A program made the translations under genes and the position numbers. The notes under the pieces are model-generated. The model did not search any database. It was not told the origin of the DNA and was given only the letters and a program-made list of their open reading frames with translations. A DNA stretch of 52,848 bases from an uncultured Pelagibacteraceae bacterium (lineage in GTDB: Bacteria; Pseudomonadota; Alphaproteobacteria; Pelagibacterales; Pelagibacteraceae). Position 1 is the first letter of the stretch; every line of letters starts with the position of its first letter. Shown here piece after piece: positions 8,482-16,849 of this stretch. The stretch lies in contig CABZEY010000006.1 of assembly GCA_902524955.1 (NCBI GenBank), positions 1-52,848 of the forward strand. The letters are read 5' to 3'.

Positions 8482-9083
8482 ATGAAATTAAACTTTTTTA
8501 TATACTCCCCAAGTTTATCAGGTTGATCCAATGTTATAGTTTGGAAATTTAGTTTTTTAGCAGCCATGGTGTTTTCCGGACGGTCATCTACAAATAGTGT
8601 TTTTTTTGGGTTACAGTTAAATTTTGAAATACATAGTTTGTAAATTTCAGGATCGGGTTTTTTCATACCCACTTTTCCAGAAATTATCATATCATCAAAT
8701 TCTTTAACAAAATCATAGTTTGATGCAAAAATATCAAATTGATCTCCAGGAAAATTGCTTAAAATATAAATTGGTATATTTTTCTTTTTAAGTTCTAATG
8801 CTATTTTTATATTTTGATCATAAACTCCTACAATCATTTCTTGAAATCGTCCATAAAATGCATTGATAGCTTCTCTAAATTCAGGATATTCCTTTATTTT
8901 TTTTTCAGTAGCTGGTCGGGTATCATAAACAATATCTTGATTGATATGCCATTCCCATGTGCAGATATTTTTAAAAAAAAAATTAATTTTTTCTTCTGAT
9001 TTCAAAATATTTTTAAAAGGATTTTTAGGATCAAATTTTACTAAAACTTTTCCAAGATCAAAAATTACTTTCTCAATTTTCAT
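8478..9083 (-). CDS. HAD superfamily hydrolase (YihX-like subfamily)
   Basis: A 201-residue haloacid-dehalogenase-fold phosphatase. Motif I is 'IFDLGKVLV' with the nucleophile Asp near residue 9. Motif II Ser lies in 'YILSNFPG', the motif III Lys in 'GKVGMKKPDPEIY', and motif IV is 'LFVDDRPEN'. The position two after the nucleophile is Gly rather than Asp, as in the YihX glucose-1-phosphatase branch. The substrate is not determinable. The start directly abuts the TAA of the 28-aa ORF upstream (TAAATG). Confidence 0.87.
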   Translation of the reverse strand: MKIEKVIFDLGKVLVKFDPKNPFKNILKSEEKINFFFKNICTWEWHINQDIVYDTRPATEKKIKEYPEFREAINAFYGRFQEMIVGVYDQNIKIALELKKKNIPIYILSNFPGDQFDIFASNYDFVKEFDDMIISGKVGMKKPDPEIYKLCISKFNCNPKKTLFVDDRPENTMAAKKLNFQTITLDQPDKLGEYIKKFNFI

Positions 9084-9170
9084 TTAATTTATTTTAGGAG
9101 CTACAAATACTAAAAAAGTTGCAAATGCGGCAACAATTATAATAAATACAAAAGGATCAATATCTTTCAT
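9084..9170 (-). CDS. 28-residue single-helix membrane micro-ORF
   Basis: Reading on the minus strand from ATG 9170, this encodes 28 residues: a short acidic N-terminus (M-K-D-I-D-P), one hydrophobic helix of ~19 residues and a short basic tail. Its ATG overlaps the TGA of the DUF2237 gene (ATGA). Its TAA is directly followed by the ATG of the HAD gene, so it exactly fills the gap between two genes in the operon. That perfect coupling on both sides is the main evidence that it is translated. Function unknown; chance remains possible at this length. Confidence 0.5.
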   Translation of the reverse strand: MKDIDPFVFIIIVAAFATFLVFVAPKIN

Positions 9171-9541
9171 GCTAAATCTATCGCGTGTTTTTTTAAAGTT
9201 TCTAAATTTATTATTTCTAATGTTTTTTTATTCGTACTTTTTAAAAAAATTTTACAAGGATGACCAGCTGCAACTGCTCTTTTAAACCATATAGCACATA
9301 CACACCAGCAATCTCCATCTTTTAATCCATCAAAATTATACTCTGGTTTAGGAGTTATAAGATCATTCCCATTTTCTTTACAAAAATTTAAAAAATCATC
9401 ATTGACTTTTGCACATACAGTATGCGTTCCAACATCATTTTCATCTGTATTACAACAACCGTCTCTATACCATCCAGTTAAAGGGTCCAAAGAGCAAGTT
9501 TCTAGTTTCTCGCCAAGAACATTTTGCTGATCTTTAGTCAT
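9167..9541 (-). CDS. DUF2237 family protein
   Basis: A ~124-residue Cys-rich soluble protein with the family features 'LDPLTGWYRDGCCNT', 'GTHTVCAKV', 'FCKENGNDL' and 'GDCWCVCAIWF'. DUF2237 proteins are widespread in proteobacteria and of unknown function; the conserved cysteines suggest metal or redox chemistry. I used the ATG at 9541 because it starts the family-like 'MTKDQQNVLG'; an upstream in-frame ATG at 9568 adds nine residues inside the preceding gene. It overlaps the oxygenase stop by 8 bp. Confidence 0.87.
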   Translation of the reverse strand: MTKDQQNVLGEKLETCSLDPLTGWYRDGCCNTDENDVGTHTVCAKVNDDFLNFCKENGNDLITPKPEYNFDGLKDGDCWCVCAIWFKRAVAAGHPCKIFLKSTNKKTLEIINLETLKKHAIDLA

Positions 9542-10142
9542 GGAAAATATTTGTTGTTTTTTGATCAAGTTGAATATTCATCGAAAAAGACCTTCTTTCA
9601 CCGTCTACATGAAATGGATAGGCAGTGTGCATCAGATAATTTGGAAAAAGTATTATATCTCCAACTTTAGGAACATGGTTATAAATACTTTCACAGAGAA
9701 AATTTTTTGAACCACTAATAAAGTCTATTGTTCCATTTGTTTTAATTTGTTTTTTACTTTTACTTAAATTTTTAGGCACTTTTAGATATCCAACTGCTGA
9801 CAAGTGTCCATCGTGATAATGTATCGGATTATATTCATTTTTATACTGTCTAACTATCCAAAAATTTAAAATTTTTACTTTTTGAACTTTTTTATTTGTC
9901 ACTTTATGAATAAAAAATTTTACTTCTTTTTCAATAATCTTATGTAAAAATTTTTGTATAAATTCTTTTGGTAATTGAAATTCCTGTTTTACTTGTCCAA
10001 CAAGCTGTTTTGAATAATTTAATTTTTTATAAAGTGACTTCTTTTTTAGGACTCTTTCAACTTCTGTATTAATTTTCTTAATAACCCGGTTCGATAGTTT
10101 AAACCTACCTATTTTTGGTCCAAATGGTGAAATTACTTTCAT
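9534..10142 (-). CDS. Putative 2-oxoglutarate/Fe(II)-dependent oxygenase
   Basis: A 202-residue protein whose C-terminal half is a double-stranded beta-helix oxygenase of the type annotated as 'putative 2OG-Fe(II) oxygenase' and common in marine bacteria and cyanophages. The metal site is His108/His110/Asp111 in 'PIHYHDGHLSAVGYLKVP' with distal His172 in 'FPNYLMHTAYPF'. Arg183 or Arg184 in 'GERRSFSMNI' would bind 2-oxoglutarate. Substrate unknown. Its start overlaps the last base of the hisI stop. Residues 1-90 are unrecognised. Confidence 0.8.
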   Translation of the reverse strand: MKVISPFGPKIGRFKLSNRVIKKINTEVERVLKKKSLYKKLNYSKQLVGQVKQEFQLPKEFIQKFLHKIIEKEVKFFIHKVTNKKVQKVKILNFWIVRQYKNEYNPIHYHDGHLSAVGYLKVPKNLSKSKKQIKTNGTIDFISGSKNFLCESIYNHVPKVGDIILFPNYLMHTAYPFHVDGERRSFSMNIQLDQKTTNIFHD

Positions 10143-10603
10143 TATAGCTTTGTCGGATTTGGTTGGCCTTTGTAAACTTCTTCAGGATCAAAGGATTTTT
10201 CTTTCTCCTCAAATTTTAACTCAATATTACTGATATCTCTATCAAGTGGGATCGATCTATAAAAGCAAGAATAATATCCCACGTGACAACTTGCGCCATC
10301 ACCAATATCTACAGAGATCCAAACAGAATCTTGATCGTCATCAATACGAATAAACTTAACTTTTTGTACCCATCCGCTTGTTTCTCCTTTGTGCCAAACA
10401 GAATTTCTTGATCTACTAAAATAATGTGCCTCTCTTGTTTCTATTGTTTTTTTAAAGGCTTCTTCATTCATGAAACCATGCATTAGTATTTCGCCAGTTT
10501 TGAAATCAGTGGTGATCACTGGAATAAGCCCTTTTTCGTCAAACTTGGGGCATAATTCTTTACCCTCTTCAACCTGTTCTATTGATATTCTTTTTTTAAA
10601 CAT
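10142..10603 (-). CDS. hisI: Phosphoribosyl-AMP cyclohydrolase HisI
   Basis: Third step of histidine biosynthesis, hydrolysing phosphoribosyl-AMP to ProFAR. The 153-residue protein is the stand-alone HisI form without a HisE domain. Conserved segments are 'MHGFMNEEAFKKT', 'YFSRSRNSVWHKGETSG' and the zinc/magnesium site 'GASCHVGYYSCFYR' (the family's D-x-D-x-x-x-C is seen as 'DIGDGASCH'). It begins a minus-strand operon that runs into unrelated small genes and is divergent from folE across 60 bp. Confidence 0.95.
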   Translation of the reverse strand: MFKKRISIEQVEEGKELCPKFDEKGLIPVITTDFKTGEILMHGFMNEEAFKKTIETREAHYFSRSRNSVWHKGETSGWVQKVKFIRIDDDQDSVWISVDIGDGASCHVGYYSCFYRSIPLDRDISNIELKFEEKEKSFDPEEVYKGQPNPTKL

Positions 10604-10663
10604 TGTAATAAGTGTATCTATAGTTGTATATTAGAATAATCAAATTTAATTAATAGGGAATTA

Positions 10664-11278
10664 ATGACAAATAAAAATGTAGCAGAATTTAAAGCAAAAT
10701 TATTGGAAAAAGTAAGCAAAGATGAAGCCCAAAAAGCTATCCAAATAATCTTAAAATATATCGGAGAAAATCCAAATCGTGAGGGTTTATTAGAAACACC
10801 CAAAAGAGTAATCAAGGCTTTCGATCAATATTTTTCTGGTTATTCGGAAAACCCGCAAGAATATTTAGAGAAGACATTTGGAGATGTTGAAGGCTATGAC
10901 GATATGGTTATTCAAAAAAATATATCAATTCAAAGTCATTGTGAACATCACATGGCTCCAATAATAGGAATAGCACATGTTGCTTATATACCATCTGAAA
11001 AAGTTGTGGGCTTAAGTAAACTTGCAAGAGTAGTAGAGGCTTATGCAAGAAGGTTGCAAACGCAAGAAAGATTAACCATGCAGATTGCAAATGCAATTAA
11101 CAAAGGTTTAAAAGCACAGGGCACTGCGGTAAGCATAGATGCAACACACCAATGTATGACAACAAGAGGTGTCATGAAAGAAAATGCTACAACAGTGACT
11201 AACTATTTCACTGGCTCTTTTAGAGATAGTCAAAACCTACAGCAAAGATTTCTAACATATATTAATCAAAAAAAATAA
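10664..11278 (+). CDS. folE: GTP cyclohydrolase I FolE
   Basis: Converts GTP to 7,8-dihydroneopterin triphosphate, the first step of tetrahydrofolate (and possibly queuosine) synthesis. The 204-residue protein has the family start '[18 protein letters not shown]' and the zinc site Cys/His in '[12 protein letters not shown]' with the second Cys in '[11 protein letters not shown]'. It also has '[23 protein letters not shown]'-type core elements in the usual order. An AGGGAA ribosome binding site lies just upstream. The stop overlaps the next ATG (TAATG). Confidence 0.96.
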   Translation: MTNKNVAEFKAKLLEKVSKDEAQKAIQIILKYIGENPNREGLLETPKRVIKAFDQYFSGYSENPQEYLEKTFGDVEGYDDMVIQKNISIQSHCEHHMAPIIGIAHVAYIPSEKVVGLSKLARVVEAYARRLQTQERLTMQIANAINKGLKAQGTAVSIDATHQCMTTRGVMKENATTVTNYFTGSFRDSQNLQQRFLTYINQKK

Positions 11279-11532
11279 TGGTCAATATTCCTAAAGAGCA
11301 TAATTCTTTGAAAAAAGTTTATGTAGATACAACTAACATTGCAACTCAAATAGACAGTCCTAAAGTTTATTATAAAATTAAACCTGAAATTGGTTATGTG
11401 ATTTGTGGATATTGTAATATTTGTTTTGTTTTGAAAGAAGATGCAGATTTGGATACTGATAGAGTTTATTTTTATGATGAAAGAATGAGTAAACTTGAAG
11501 AAAAATTAAATTCAGAAGAAAGGAGAATATAA
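11278..11532 (+). CDS. Small zf-CHCC-like protein lacking the N-terminal metal ligands
   Basis: An 84-residue protein. Its centre, 'SPKVYYKI...YVICGYCNICFVLKED', resembles the zf-CHCC zinc finger related to the NDUFS6 subunit of complex I. The C-x2-C pair is kept (Cys43, Cys46; also Cys49), but the usual preceding Cys and the His of 'HPxVYL' are absent (Ser27 sits at the His position). A highly charged tail follows. It is translationally coupled at both ends (TAATG with folE and TAATG with acuI). Function unknown; metal binding is doubtful unless Cys49 compensates. Confidence 0.65.
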   Translation: MVNIPKEHNSLKKVYVDTTNIATQIDSPKVYYKIKPEIGYVICGYCNICFVLKEDADLDTDRVYFYDERMSKLEEKLNSEERRI

Positions 11533-12527
11533 TGGCCTTTAAAGCTATTATGATAAATAAAGACGGAGAAAATTTTACAAGAGAAGTTAAAGAAATTGAT
11601 CAGTCATTTTTAAAACATGGAAATGTGTTAGTGAAAATTGATTATTCGTCGTTAAATTATAAAGATGGAATGATTTTAAAAAATGGTGGTAGTTTAGTAA
11701 AAGAATATCCGCACATTCCAGGTATAGATTTTTCTGGAACAGTTGAAGAAAGTGATTCCAAAAAATTTTCAAAAGGTGACAAGGTTATTTTAACTGGTTG
11801 GAGGGTTGGTGAAATTTATTATGGCGGGTATTCTCAGTACGCAAAAGTGCAAGATGATTTTTTAGTAAAAATGCCTTCTGACTTGGACAGTAAAAAAGCT
11901 ATGATTTTAGGTACCGCTGGACTTACAGCACTTATGTGTGTTCTTGCCATACAAGCTAGAGAAACAATTTTATTAGGTGATCCAATTAAAGATGTTTTGG
12001 TTACTGGCGCCTCTGGTGGTGTTGGTAGTGTTGCAGTTTTAGCATTAAGCAAACTTGGGTATAATGTTTCAGCAGTAACAGGAAAAAAGGACAAAGCGGA
12101 TTTTTTAAAATCTCTTGGTGCAAAGACTATTGTGAATAGAGATGACATGGATCAAGATGCAAGACCAATTGACAAAGGTCTATATGATGGCGTCGTTGAT
12201 ACAACTGGTGGAAAAATTTTATCCAAGGCTCTTTCTCATACAAGACCAAACGGTATAGTTGCAGCGTGTGGACTTGCCAGTAGTTATAAACTCGAGACTA
12301 CGGTAATGCCTTTTATTATTAGAGGAGTTAAGTTATGGGGAATAGACTCAGTAACTGCCCCAGCAAAAAGAAGAGAATTTTTATGGTCTCAAGCAAATAC
12401 TTATATTGATTTTTCAAAATTATCTGAAGGCGTACAAGAATGGGGATTAAATGACTTAGTAAACAACTCATCAAAAATTTTGAAAGGTGAAGTTTCTGGA
12501 AGAGTTGTTGTAAATGTTAATAAATAA
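11532..12527 (+). CDS. acuI: Acryloyl-CoA reductase AcuI / YhdH family zinc-free MDR
   Basis: NADPH-dependent reductase converting toxic acryloyl-CoA to propionyl-CoA. In SAR11 and other marine bacteria it protects cells degrading DMSP-derived acrylate. The 331-residue MDR protein shows 'SSLNYKDGMI', 'PHIPGIDFSGTV', 'GWRVGEIYYGGYSQYA' and the NADP-binding 'VTGASGGVGSVAVL', all typical of the YhdH/AcuI branch. No zinc-ligand set is seen. It is coupled to the small Cys protein upstream and to a LysR gene 2 bp downstream. Confidence 0.88.
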   Translation: MAFKAIMINKDGENFTREVKEIDQSFLKHGNVLVKIDYSSLNYKDGMILKNGGSLVKEYPHIPGIDFSGTVEESDSKKFSKGDKVILTGWRVGEIYYGGYSQYAKVQDDFLVKMPSDLDSKKAMILGTAGLTALMCVLAIQARETILLGDPIKDVLVTGASGGVGSVAVLALSKLGYNVSAVTGKKDKADFLKSLGAKTIVNRDDMDQDARPIDKGLYDGVVDTTGGKILSKALSHTRPNGIVAACGLASSYKLETTVMPFIIRGVKLWGIDSVTAPAKRREFLWSQANTYIDFSKLSEGVQEWGLNDLVNNSSKILKGEVSGRVVVNVNK

Positions 12528-12529
12528 TT

Positions 12530-13414
12530 ATGGACTGGGACAAGCTTAAAATATTTCATGCAGTTACTCAAGCAGGAAGCTTTACAAAAGCTGGTGAAGT
12601 ACTAAATCTAAGCCAGTCAGCAATTAGTAGACAAATACAATCTTTAGAATATGAATTAAAATGTAGTTTATTCCAAAGGCACGCAAGAGGCCTTTCGTTA
12701 ACGGAGAACGGTGAGACACTTTATAAAACTGCAAATGAGGTAATATCCAAAATAAAAGAGGTTGAAACTGATTTAGTTGAAAGAAAAGATAAACCAAGCG
12801 GCAAGTTAATTATCACAACCGTTGTAGGGTTTGGTGGAATCTGGTTAACACCAAGAATTAAAGAATTTAGAGATAAAAATCCTGATATTGAGGTCGAGCT
12901 AGTTGTAACAAATGATGAACTTGATTTAAGTATGAGAGAAGCTGATATTGCTATATGGATGAGACAGCCCAAGCAGTTAAATTATATACAAAAAAAGTTA
13001 GTAGATATTAATTATCATATCTATGGGTCATCTAAGTATATCGCAAAAAAAGGTGCACCAAAAACTTCAAAAGATTTAGATAAACACGATTTAATTACCT
13101 ATGGAAAAGGATCTCCCTCTCCATTGTCAGAAAAAGAGTGGATTTTAAAACTTGGAACTAAACAGAAAAGAAAACCAATTATGAAAGTTAATAATATTTA
13201 CTCATTAATGTTAGCTGTAGATGCTGGAGCGGGGTTAGCGGCGCTTCCGGATTACATGGTTGGAGACAATAAAGGATTAGTGAGAGTATTGCCTGAAATT
13301 GAAGGACCAAAATATGAAGCTCACTTCGTTTACCCTCAATCTTTAAAAAATGTAGCTAGAGTTAAAGCATTCAGAGACTTTATTTTTAATAAAGTTGCTG
13401 AGTGGAATTTTTAA
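12530..13414 (+). CDS. LysR family transcriptional regulator
   Basis: A 294-residue LysR regulator. It has an N-terminal winged helix-turn-helix (about residues 2-60; 'AGSFTKAGEVLNLSQSAISRQI') and a C-terminal periplasmic-binding-like effector domain from ~90 on. It lies 2 bp after acuI on the same strand, so it is co-transcribed with folE-acuI and may control genes elsewhere or autoregulate the operon; the effector cannot be inferred. It converges on the small basic membrane protein, with the two stop codons directly abutting. Confidence 0.92.
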   Translation: MDWDKLKIFHAVTQAGSFTKAGEVLNLSQSAISRQIQSLEYELKCSLFQRHARGLSLTENGETLYKTANEVISKIKEVETDLVERKDKPSGKLIITTVVGFGGIWLTPRIKEFRDKNPDIEVELVVTNDELDLSMREADIAIWMRQPKQLNYIQKKLVDINYHIYGSSKYIAKKGAPKTSKDLDKHDLITYGKGSPSPLSEKEWILKLGTKQKRKPIMKVNNIYSLMLAVDAGAGLAALPDYMVGDNKGLVRVLPEIEGPKYEAHFVYPQSLKNVARVKAFRDFIFNKVAEWNF

Positions 13415-13678
13415 TTATCTTCTTCTTTTTTTAGCTTTTCTTCTACTCGTTTTTCTTTTTGCTGGCTTCCTTTTCCTAGATGAAGAAATTTTTTTTCTTT
13501 TTCTTAATTTAGCTTCCCATTCTTTTAGCTTACCTTTTCTAGCTTTTAGATTTGCCTGACGTTCTTTATAATCCGCCATAATGTTCGCTTGAAAAGCTGG
13601 TAATCTAAAATGTGCTAAAATTAGTAAGAAGAAATAAATTGATATAACAAATATTCCTTGATGACCCAGTGTTCCCAT
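13415..13678 (-). CDS. Membrane-anchored Arg/Lys-rich protein, unknown function
   Basis: An 87-residue protein with one N-terminal membrane helix (about residues 8-24). A coiled-coil-like segment follows, then a C-terminal tail of ~30 residues made almost entirely of Arg, Lys and Ser. I do not recognise a family. It lies 2 bp downstream of a bactofilin gene on the same strand, so it is probably a partner in the bactofilin operon. The basic tail could bind nucleic acid, acidic polymer or phospholipid at the membrane. Function is inferred from position only. Confidence 0.65.
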   Translation of the reverse strand: MGTLGHQGIFVISIYFFLLILAHFRLPAFQANIMADYKERQANLKARKGKLKEWEAKLRKRKKISSSRKRKPAKRKTSRRKAKKRRR

Positions 13679-13680
13679 TT

Positions 13681-14001
13681 TTATACTCCCTTTTTAGTTA
13701 AAGCTTGAATTTTTATATTTGCACCCTCTTCGATTGATATGCTTTCACCAACAACATCACCTTCAAAGTTGCATCCTGCATTAATCTTAACTCTTTTAGC
13801 TGCAAGTGAACCATTAATTTTTCCATTAACCTCAATTTCATTAGCATTGATGTCACCATTAATTATTGCTGTATCTGATAAATTTACTTTGTTTGCAACA
13901 ATATTGCCGTCAAATTTACAGCCAAGAATTATATCATCTTTTTCTGTAATCTTACCTTTTAACTCAACATCGGAAAGTAAAAGTGAGTTAGATGAAGACA
14001 T
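13681..14001 (-). CDS. Bactofilin family protein (short form)
   Basis: A 106-residue polymer-forming cytoskeletal protein. Most of it is the right-handed beta-helix bactofilin repeat, seen as alternating hydrophobic/Gly pattern: 'GKITEKDDIILGCKFDGNI', 'INGDINANEIEVNGKINGSL', 'GCNFEGDVVGESISI'. Bactofilins polymerise without nucleotide and often position cell-wall or envelope enzymes. It is the second of two bactofilins in tandem (16 bp apart) and is nearly all core domain with minimal tails. Confidence 0.9.
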   Translation of the reverse strand: MSSSNSLLLSDVELKGKITEKDDIILGCKFDGNIVANKVNLSDTAIINGDINANEIEVNGKINGSLAAKRVKINAGCNFEGDVVGESISIEEGANIKIQALTKKGV

Positions 14002-14017
14002 AATGTAAGTTTAAATA

Positions 14018-14527
14018 TTATTTATCTTCTTCTTTGGCAGTTCCAAAGAAGCCACCACCAGATTTTTTGTTTTCTTCTTCGTCTTTAACTAACTTAATTT
14101 TTGATTTTTGGAAATCTTCGTCGGACATTTCTGCAATTGTTCCACTTATTTTTCCACCTAAAGCAATTTCTAAATCTTTATATCGAATTTCACCTTTTGC
14201 TACACCAGAGGATGATACTGATAAAGTTCCGGCAACTTCTAAGTTTCCATCATAATTACCTTCTATGTCAGCTGTCTCAACAGCGGTTTCGCCGTCTACA
14301 CCGCCACCATTTTTCACACTAATTTTTCCAGCAGCCACTTTTCCAGTGTGCTTACCGTTAACTATAACCTCGTTTGGAGCGTTAATTTCTCCATTAACTG
14401 CAACTCCTGATCCAATGTGGATATTACCCTCTTTTGTACCATCTAATGTTGAAGTTCTAGAAGAAGTAGATCTTGTAAAAGGACTACTGCCACCTTGATT
14501 ATTATTTTCGTCGTCAAAAATTGCCAT
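14018..14527 (-). CDS. Bactofilin family protein (long form)
   Basis: A 169-residue bactofilin with a Ser/Thr-rich unstructured N-terminus (about 1-38), a beta-helix core (~40-135) and a charged, Gly-containing C-terminal tail. Core repeats include 'IHIGSGVAVNGEINAPNEV' and 'GEIRYKDLEIALGGKISGTI'. I set the start at the ATG at 14527, preceded by AAAGGAA, rather than an upstream ATG that would add 13 non-family residues. It heads the minus-strand set bactofilin-bactofilin-basic membrane protein and is divergent from a LysE gene. Confidence 0.92.
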   Translation of the reverse strand: MAIFDDENNNQGGSSPFTRSTSSRTSTLDGTKEGNIHIGSGVAVNGEINAPNEVIVNGKHTGKVAAGKISVKNGGGVDGETAVETADIEGNYDGNLEVAGTLSVSSSGVAKGEIRYKDLEIALGGKISGTIAEMSDEDFQKSKIKLVKDEEENKKSGGGFFGTAKEEDK

Positions 14528-14613
14528 GTTTAATTCCTTTATTTCCTTTACTATATAAAACAACATATTGCTAGAATCTAGTGAATTAATGCATTAAAAT
14601 TGGTTTTTTTTGA

Positions 14614-15228
14614 ATGATTTACCTTTTTGCAGGTCTCATTATAGGTTTTTTTGTGGCTTTGCCCGTAGGAGCCTCAGCTGTTATGTGTATAAGCAGATCG
14701 CTCCAATACGGATTTTTAGCTGGATTATATACTGGTTTTGGAGTTGCTTTGGCTGATTTAGCGTATGGAATACTCGCAGTTTTTGGACTGTTTGCAATTT
14801 CTGGAGAAACTTTAGAAAGTCAACCCGTATTACGTTTGGCAGGAGCTTTTTGTATTATGTTTCTTGGTTTAAGAATGATGTCTAAAATTGAAGTTTCTAC
14901 TAATAAAAATATTGATCATGAAACAGTGATCAAAGATATTATTACAGGTTTTTTAGTTACAATTAGCAATCCGTTGACCATAATAGCATTTATTGCTGCT
15001 ATTTCTTATGTGAATTATTTAATGGAACAAATAAATTATCTAGGATCATTTCTGATTGTCCTAGGTATTTTTATCGGTTCATTTACCTGGTGGTTAATAT
15101 TATGTTCATTTTCAATAAAATTTAAAGAACGATTAACCCCAAAGTTAATGCGAAAAATTAATTTAATTTCTGGCGGATTAATTTTTATTTTTGGTATATT
15201 ACTTGTTATAAGTATTAAAGGAATTTAA
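14614..15228 (+). CDS. LysE family translocator
   Basis: A 204-residue inner-membrane protein with about six helices and the LysE/RhtB family features: the opening 'FAGLIIGFFVALPVGASAVMCI', 'GFLAGLYTGFGVALADLAYG', and 'ITGFLVTISNPLTIIAFIAA' with the conserved N-P. The family exports amino acids or related small molecules; the substrate here is unknown. Its stop overlaps the rseP start codon by one base. Confidence 0.88.
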   Translation: MIYLFAGLIIGFFVALPVGASAVMCISRSLQYGFLAGLYTGFGVALADLAYGILAVFGLFAISGETLESQPVLRLAGAFCIMFLGLRMMSKIEVSTNKNIDHETVIKDIITGFLVTISNPLTIIAFIAAISYVNYLMEQINYLGSFLIVLGIFIGSFTWWLILCSFSIKFKERLTPKLMRKINLISGGLIFIFGILLVISIKGI

Positions 15229-16328
15229 TGTTACAATATATTTTATCGTTTATAGTCTTAATTTCTATCGTTGTATTTATTCACGAGTATGGACATTATT
15301 ATTTTGCTAAAAAATATAAAGTAGGTGTTACAGATTTTTCTATAGGGTTTGGAAAAGAATTATTTGGATTTAATGATAAGGATGGTACTAGGTGGAAAAT
15401 TTGCGCCATACCGCTTGGTGGATACGTAAAATTTTTTGGCGATAGTAATTCGGCATCTCAACCTACCAGCTTATCAAAAATTAATGAGGATGATCATTCA
15501 AAACTTTTAACAACCAAACCCCTGTATCAAAGGGCAATTATCGTATCGGCAGGACCAATTGCTAATTTTATTTTAGCAATTTTTATTTTTGCAATTATTT
15601 TTATGACTGTAGGAAAAGATATTACAATACCAGTCATATCTGAAGTTAAAGATAATTCCCCTGCTCAAGAAGCAGGTTTAAAAAGCAAGGATCAAATAAT
15701 ATTTATCGATGACAAAAAAATTGAAAGTATTAATGATGTGGCTTTATTTATTACAACTAGTAAAAATAATAGTGTTAAAATTGACGTTTTAAGAGATCAA
15801 AAAGAATTGTCATTTTCTGTAATTCCAGAAAAAAAAATGACCAAAGACAACTTTGGTAATAATATAGAAAGAAAATTAATAGGTATAAAAATCGCCCCCT
15901 TGCGAGGAAAATTGAACAGAGAAAAAATGGGACCAGCCAAGGCTTTGATTTTATCAATGAAAGAAACTTATAACACTATAGCAATGACATTATCTTATAT
16001 TGGTAGAATGATTTCAGGACAAGAAAGTGCTGATCAGCTAGGTGGTCCTATCAAAATTGCCCAAATATCTGGCAAAGTTGCTGAACATGGATTGGTACCA
16101 TTTTTATCTATCATGGCTTACATTTCCATAAGTTTAGGATTAATAAACCTTTTCCCAATACCATTACTTGATGGCGGTCATTTGTTTTTTTATTTAATTG
16201 AGTTTATTAGAGGCAAACCATTAAGCGAAAATGTTCAAATTTACTTTTATAAATTTGGAATGGCAGTACTTTTTACTTTAATGTTTTTTGCGACCTTTAA
16301 TGATCTTAAAAGTTTAGGATTGTTCTAA
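15228..16328 (+). CDS. rseP: Site-2 intramembrane zinc metalloprotease RseP
   Basis: Cleaves membrane-bound anti-sigma factors or leftover signal peptides within the inner membrane. The 366-residue protein has the H-E-x-x-H zinc motif at His19, Glu20 and His23 ('FIHEYGHYYFAKK'). One PDZ domain covers roughly residues 125-200 ('NSPAQEAGLKSKDQIIFID'), and the second metal motif is 'FPIPLLDGGHLFFY'. It is shorter than E. coli RseP (~450), having a single PDZ. In many alphaproteobacteria rseP lies next to bamA and dxr; here it is separated from them, between LysE and HU. Confidence 0.94.
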   Translation: MLQYILSFIVLISIVVFIHEYGHYYFAKKYKVGVTDFSIGFGKELFGFNDKDGTRWKICAIPLGGYVKFFGDSNSASQPTSLSKINEDDHSKLLTTKPLYQRAIIVSAGPIANFILAIFIFAIIFMTVGKDITIPVISEVKDNSPAQEAGLKSKDQIIFIDDKKIESINDVALFITTSKNNSVKIDVLRDQKELSFSVIPEKKMTKDNFGNNIERKLIGIKIAPLRGKLNREKMGPAKALILSMKETYNTIAMTLSYIGRMISGQESADQLGGPIKIAQISGKVAEHGLVPFLSIMAYISISLGLINLFPIPLLDGGHLFFYLIEFIRGKPLSENVQIYFYKFGMAVLFTLMFFATFNDLKSLGLF

Positions 16329-16451
16329 ATTTTAGTTATTTTAAAACTTTGGGTTGAAAACTGTGGTTAAATATCCCCCCAAACTGAATTTTCGTTGATT
16401 TTATTGAGTTTTTGCAGGACAGTTAATTATTAACGATTCGAAAGGACCAAA

Positions 16452-16727
16452 ATGAACAAAAAACAGCTTGTTGCTAAAATTTCTAGCACTTTAAACTTAA
16501 GTAAAGCTGATGCCGAAAGAACATTTGATAGCATAACTAATATTATTTTAGATGCATTGAAAAATGATGACGCGGTTAAAATTGCAGGTTTTGGCACTTA
16601 CAAAGTAGCGAAAAGAAAAGCAAGACAAGGTAGAAATCCAAGAACTGGTGAAACTATTCAAATCTCAGCTTCTCAAAAAGTTAAGTTTTTGCCTGCAAAA
16701 GCTTTAAAAGACATGTTCAATAAATAG
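16452..16727 (+). CDS. hup: HU family DNA-binding protein
   Basis: A 91-residue nucleoid protein that bends and compacts DNA as a dimer. It shows the full family pattern: 'MNKKQLVAKIS', 'VKIAGFGTYKVAKRKARQGRNPRTGE' with the DNA-intercalating Pro arm, and 'VKFLPAKALKDMFN'. It stands alone, with a 123-bp upstream gap that should hold its own promoter (no clear -35/-10 chosen), an AAAGGA ribosome binding site and a strong terminator directly after it, as expected for an abundant protein. Confidence 0.97.
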   Translation: MNKKQLVAKISSTLNLSKADAERTFDSITNIILDALKNDDAVKIAGFGTYKVAKRKARQGRNPRTGETIQISASQKVKFLPAKALKDMFNK

Positions 16728-16733
16728 TCTTTC

Positions 16734-16771
16734 AAAACAGCCTTATTTTTCAACAAAAATAAGGCTGTTTT
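16734..16771 (+). terminator. Rho-independent terminator after HU
   Basis: A perfect 17-bp inverted repeat (16734-16750 with 16755-16771) with a 4-nt loop CAAC, starting 6 bp after the HU stop. The stem's GC core is CAGCC/GGCTG, with A-run and T-run flanks. Because the flanks are A-rich on one side and T-rich on the other, it can act in either direction. Confidence 0.9.
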
Positions 16772-16849
16772 AAAATAATAATCACTTTATTCATTGAAAT
16801 ATAAATCTTTCTGAATATTGTTAATTTTAAAGATTTGAAAGGAATTTAA

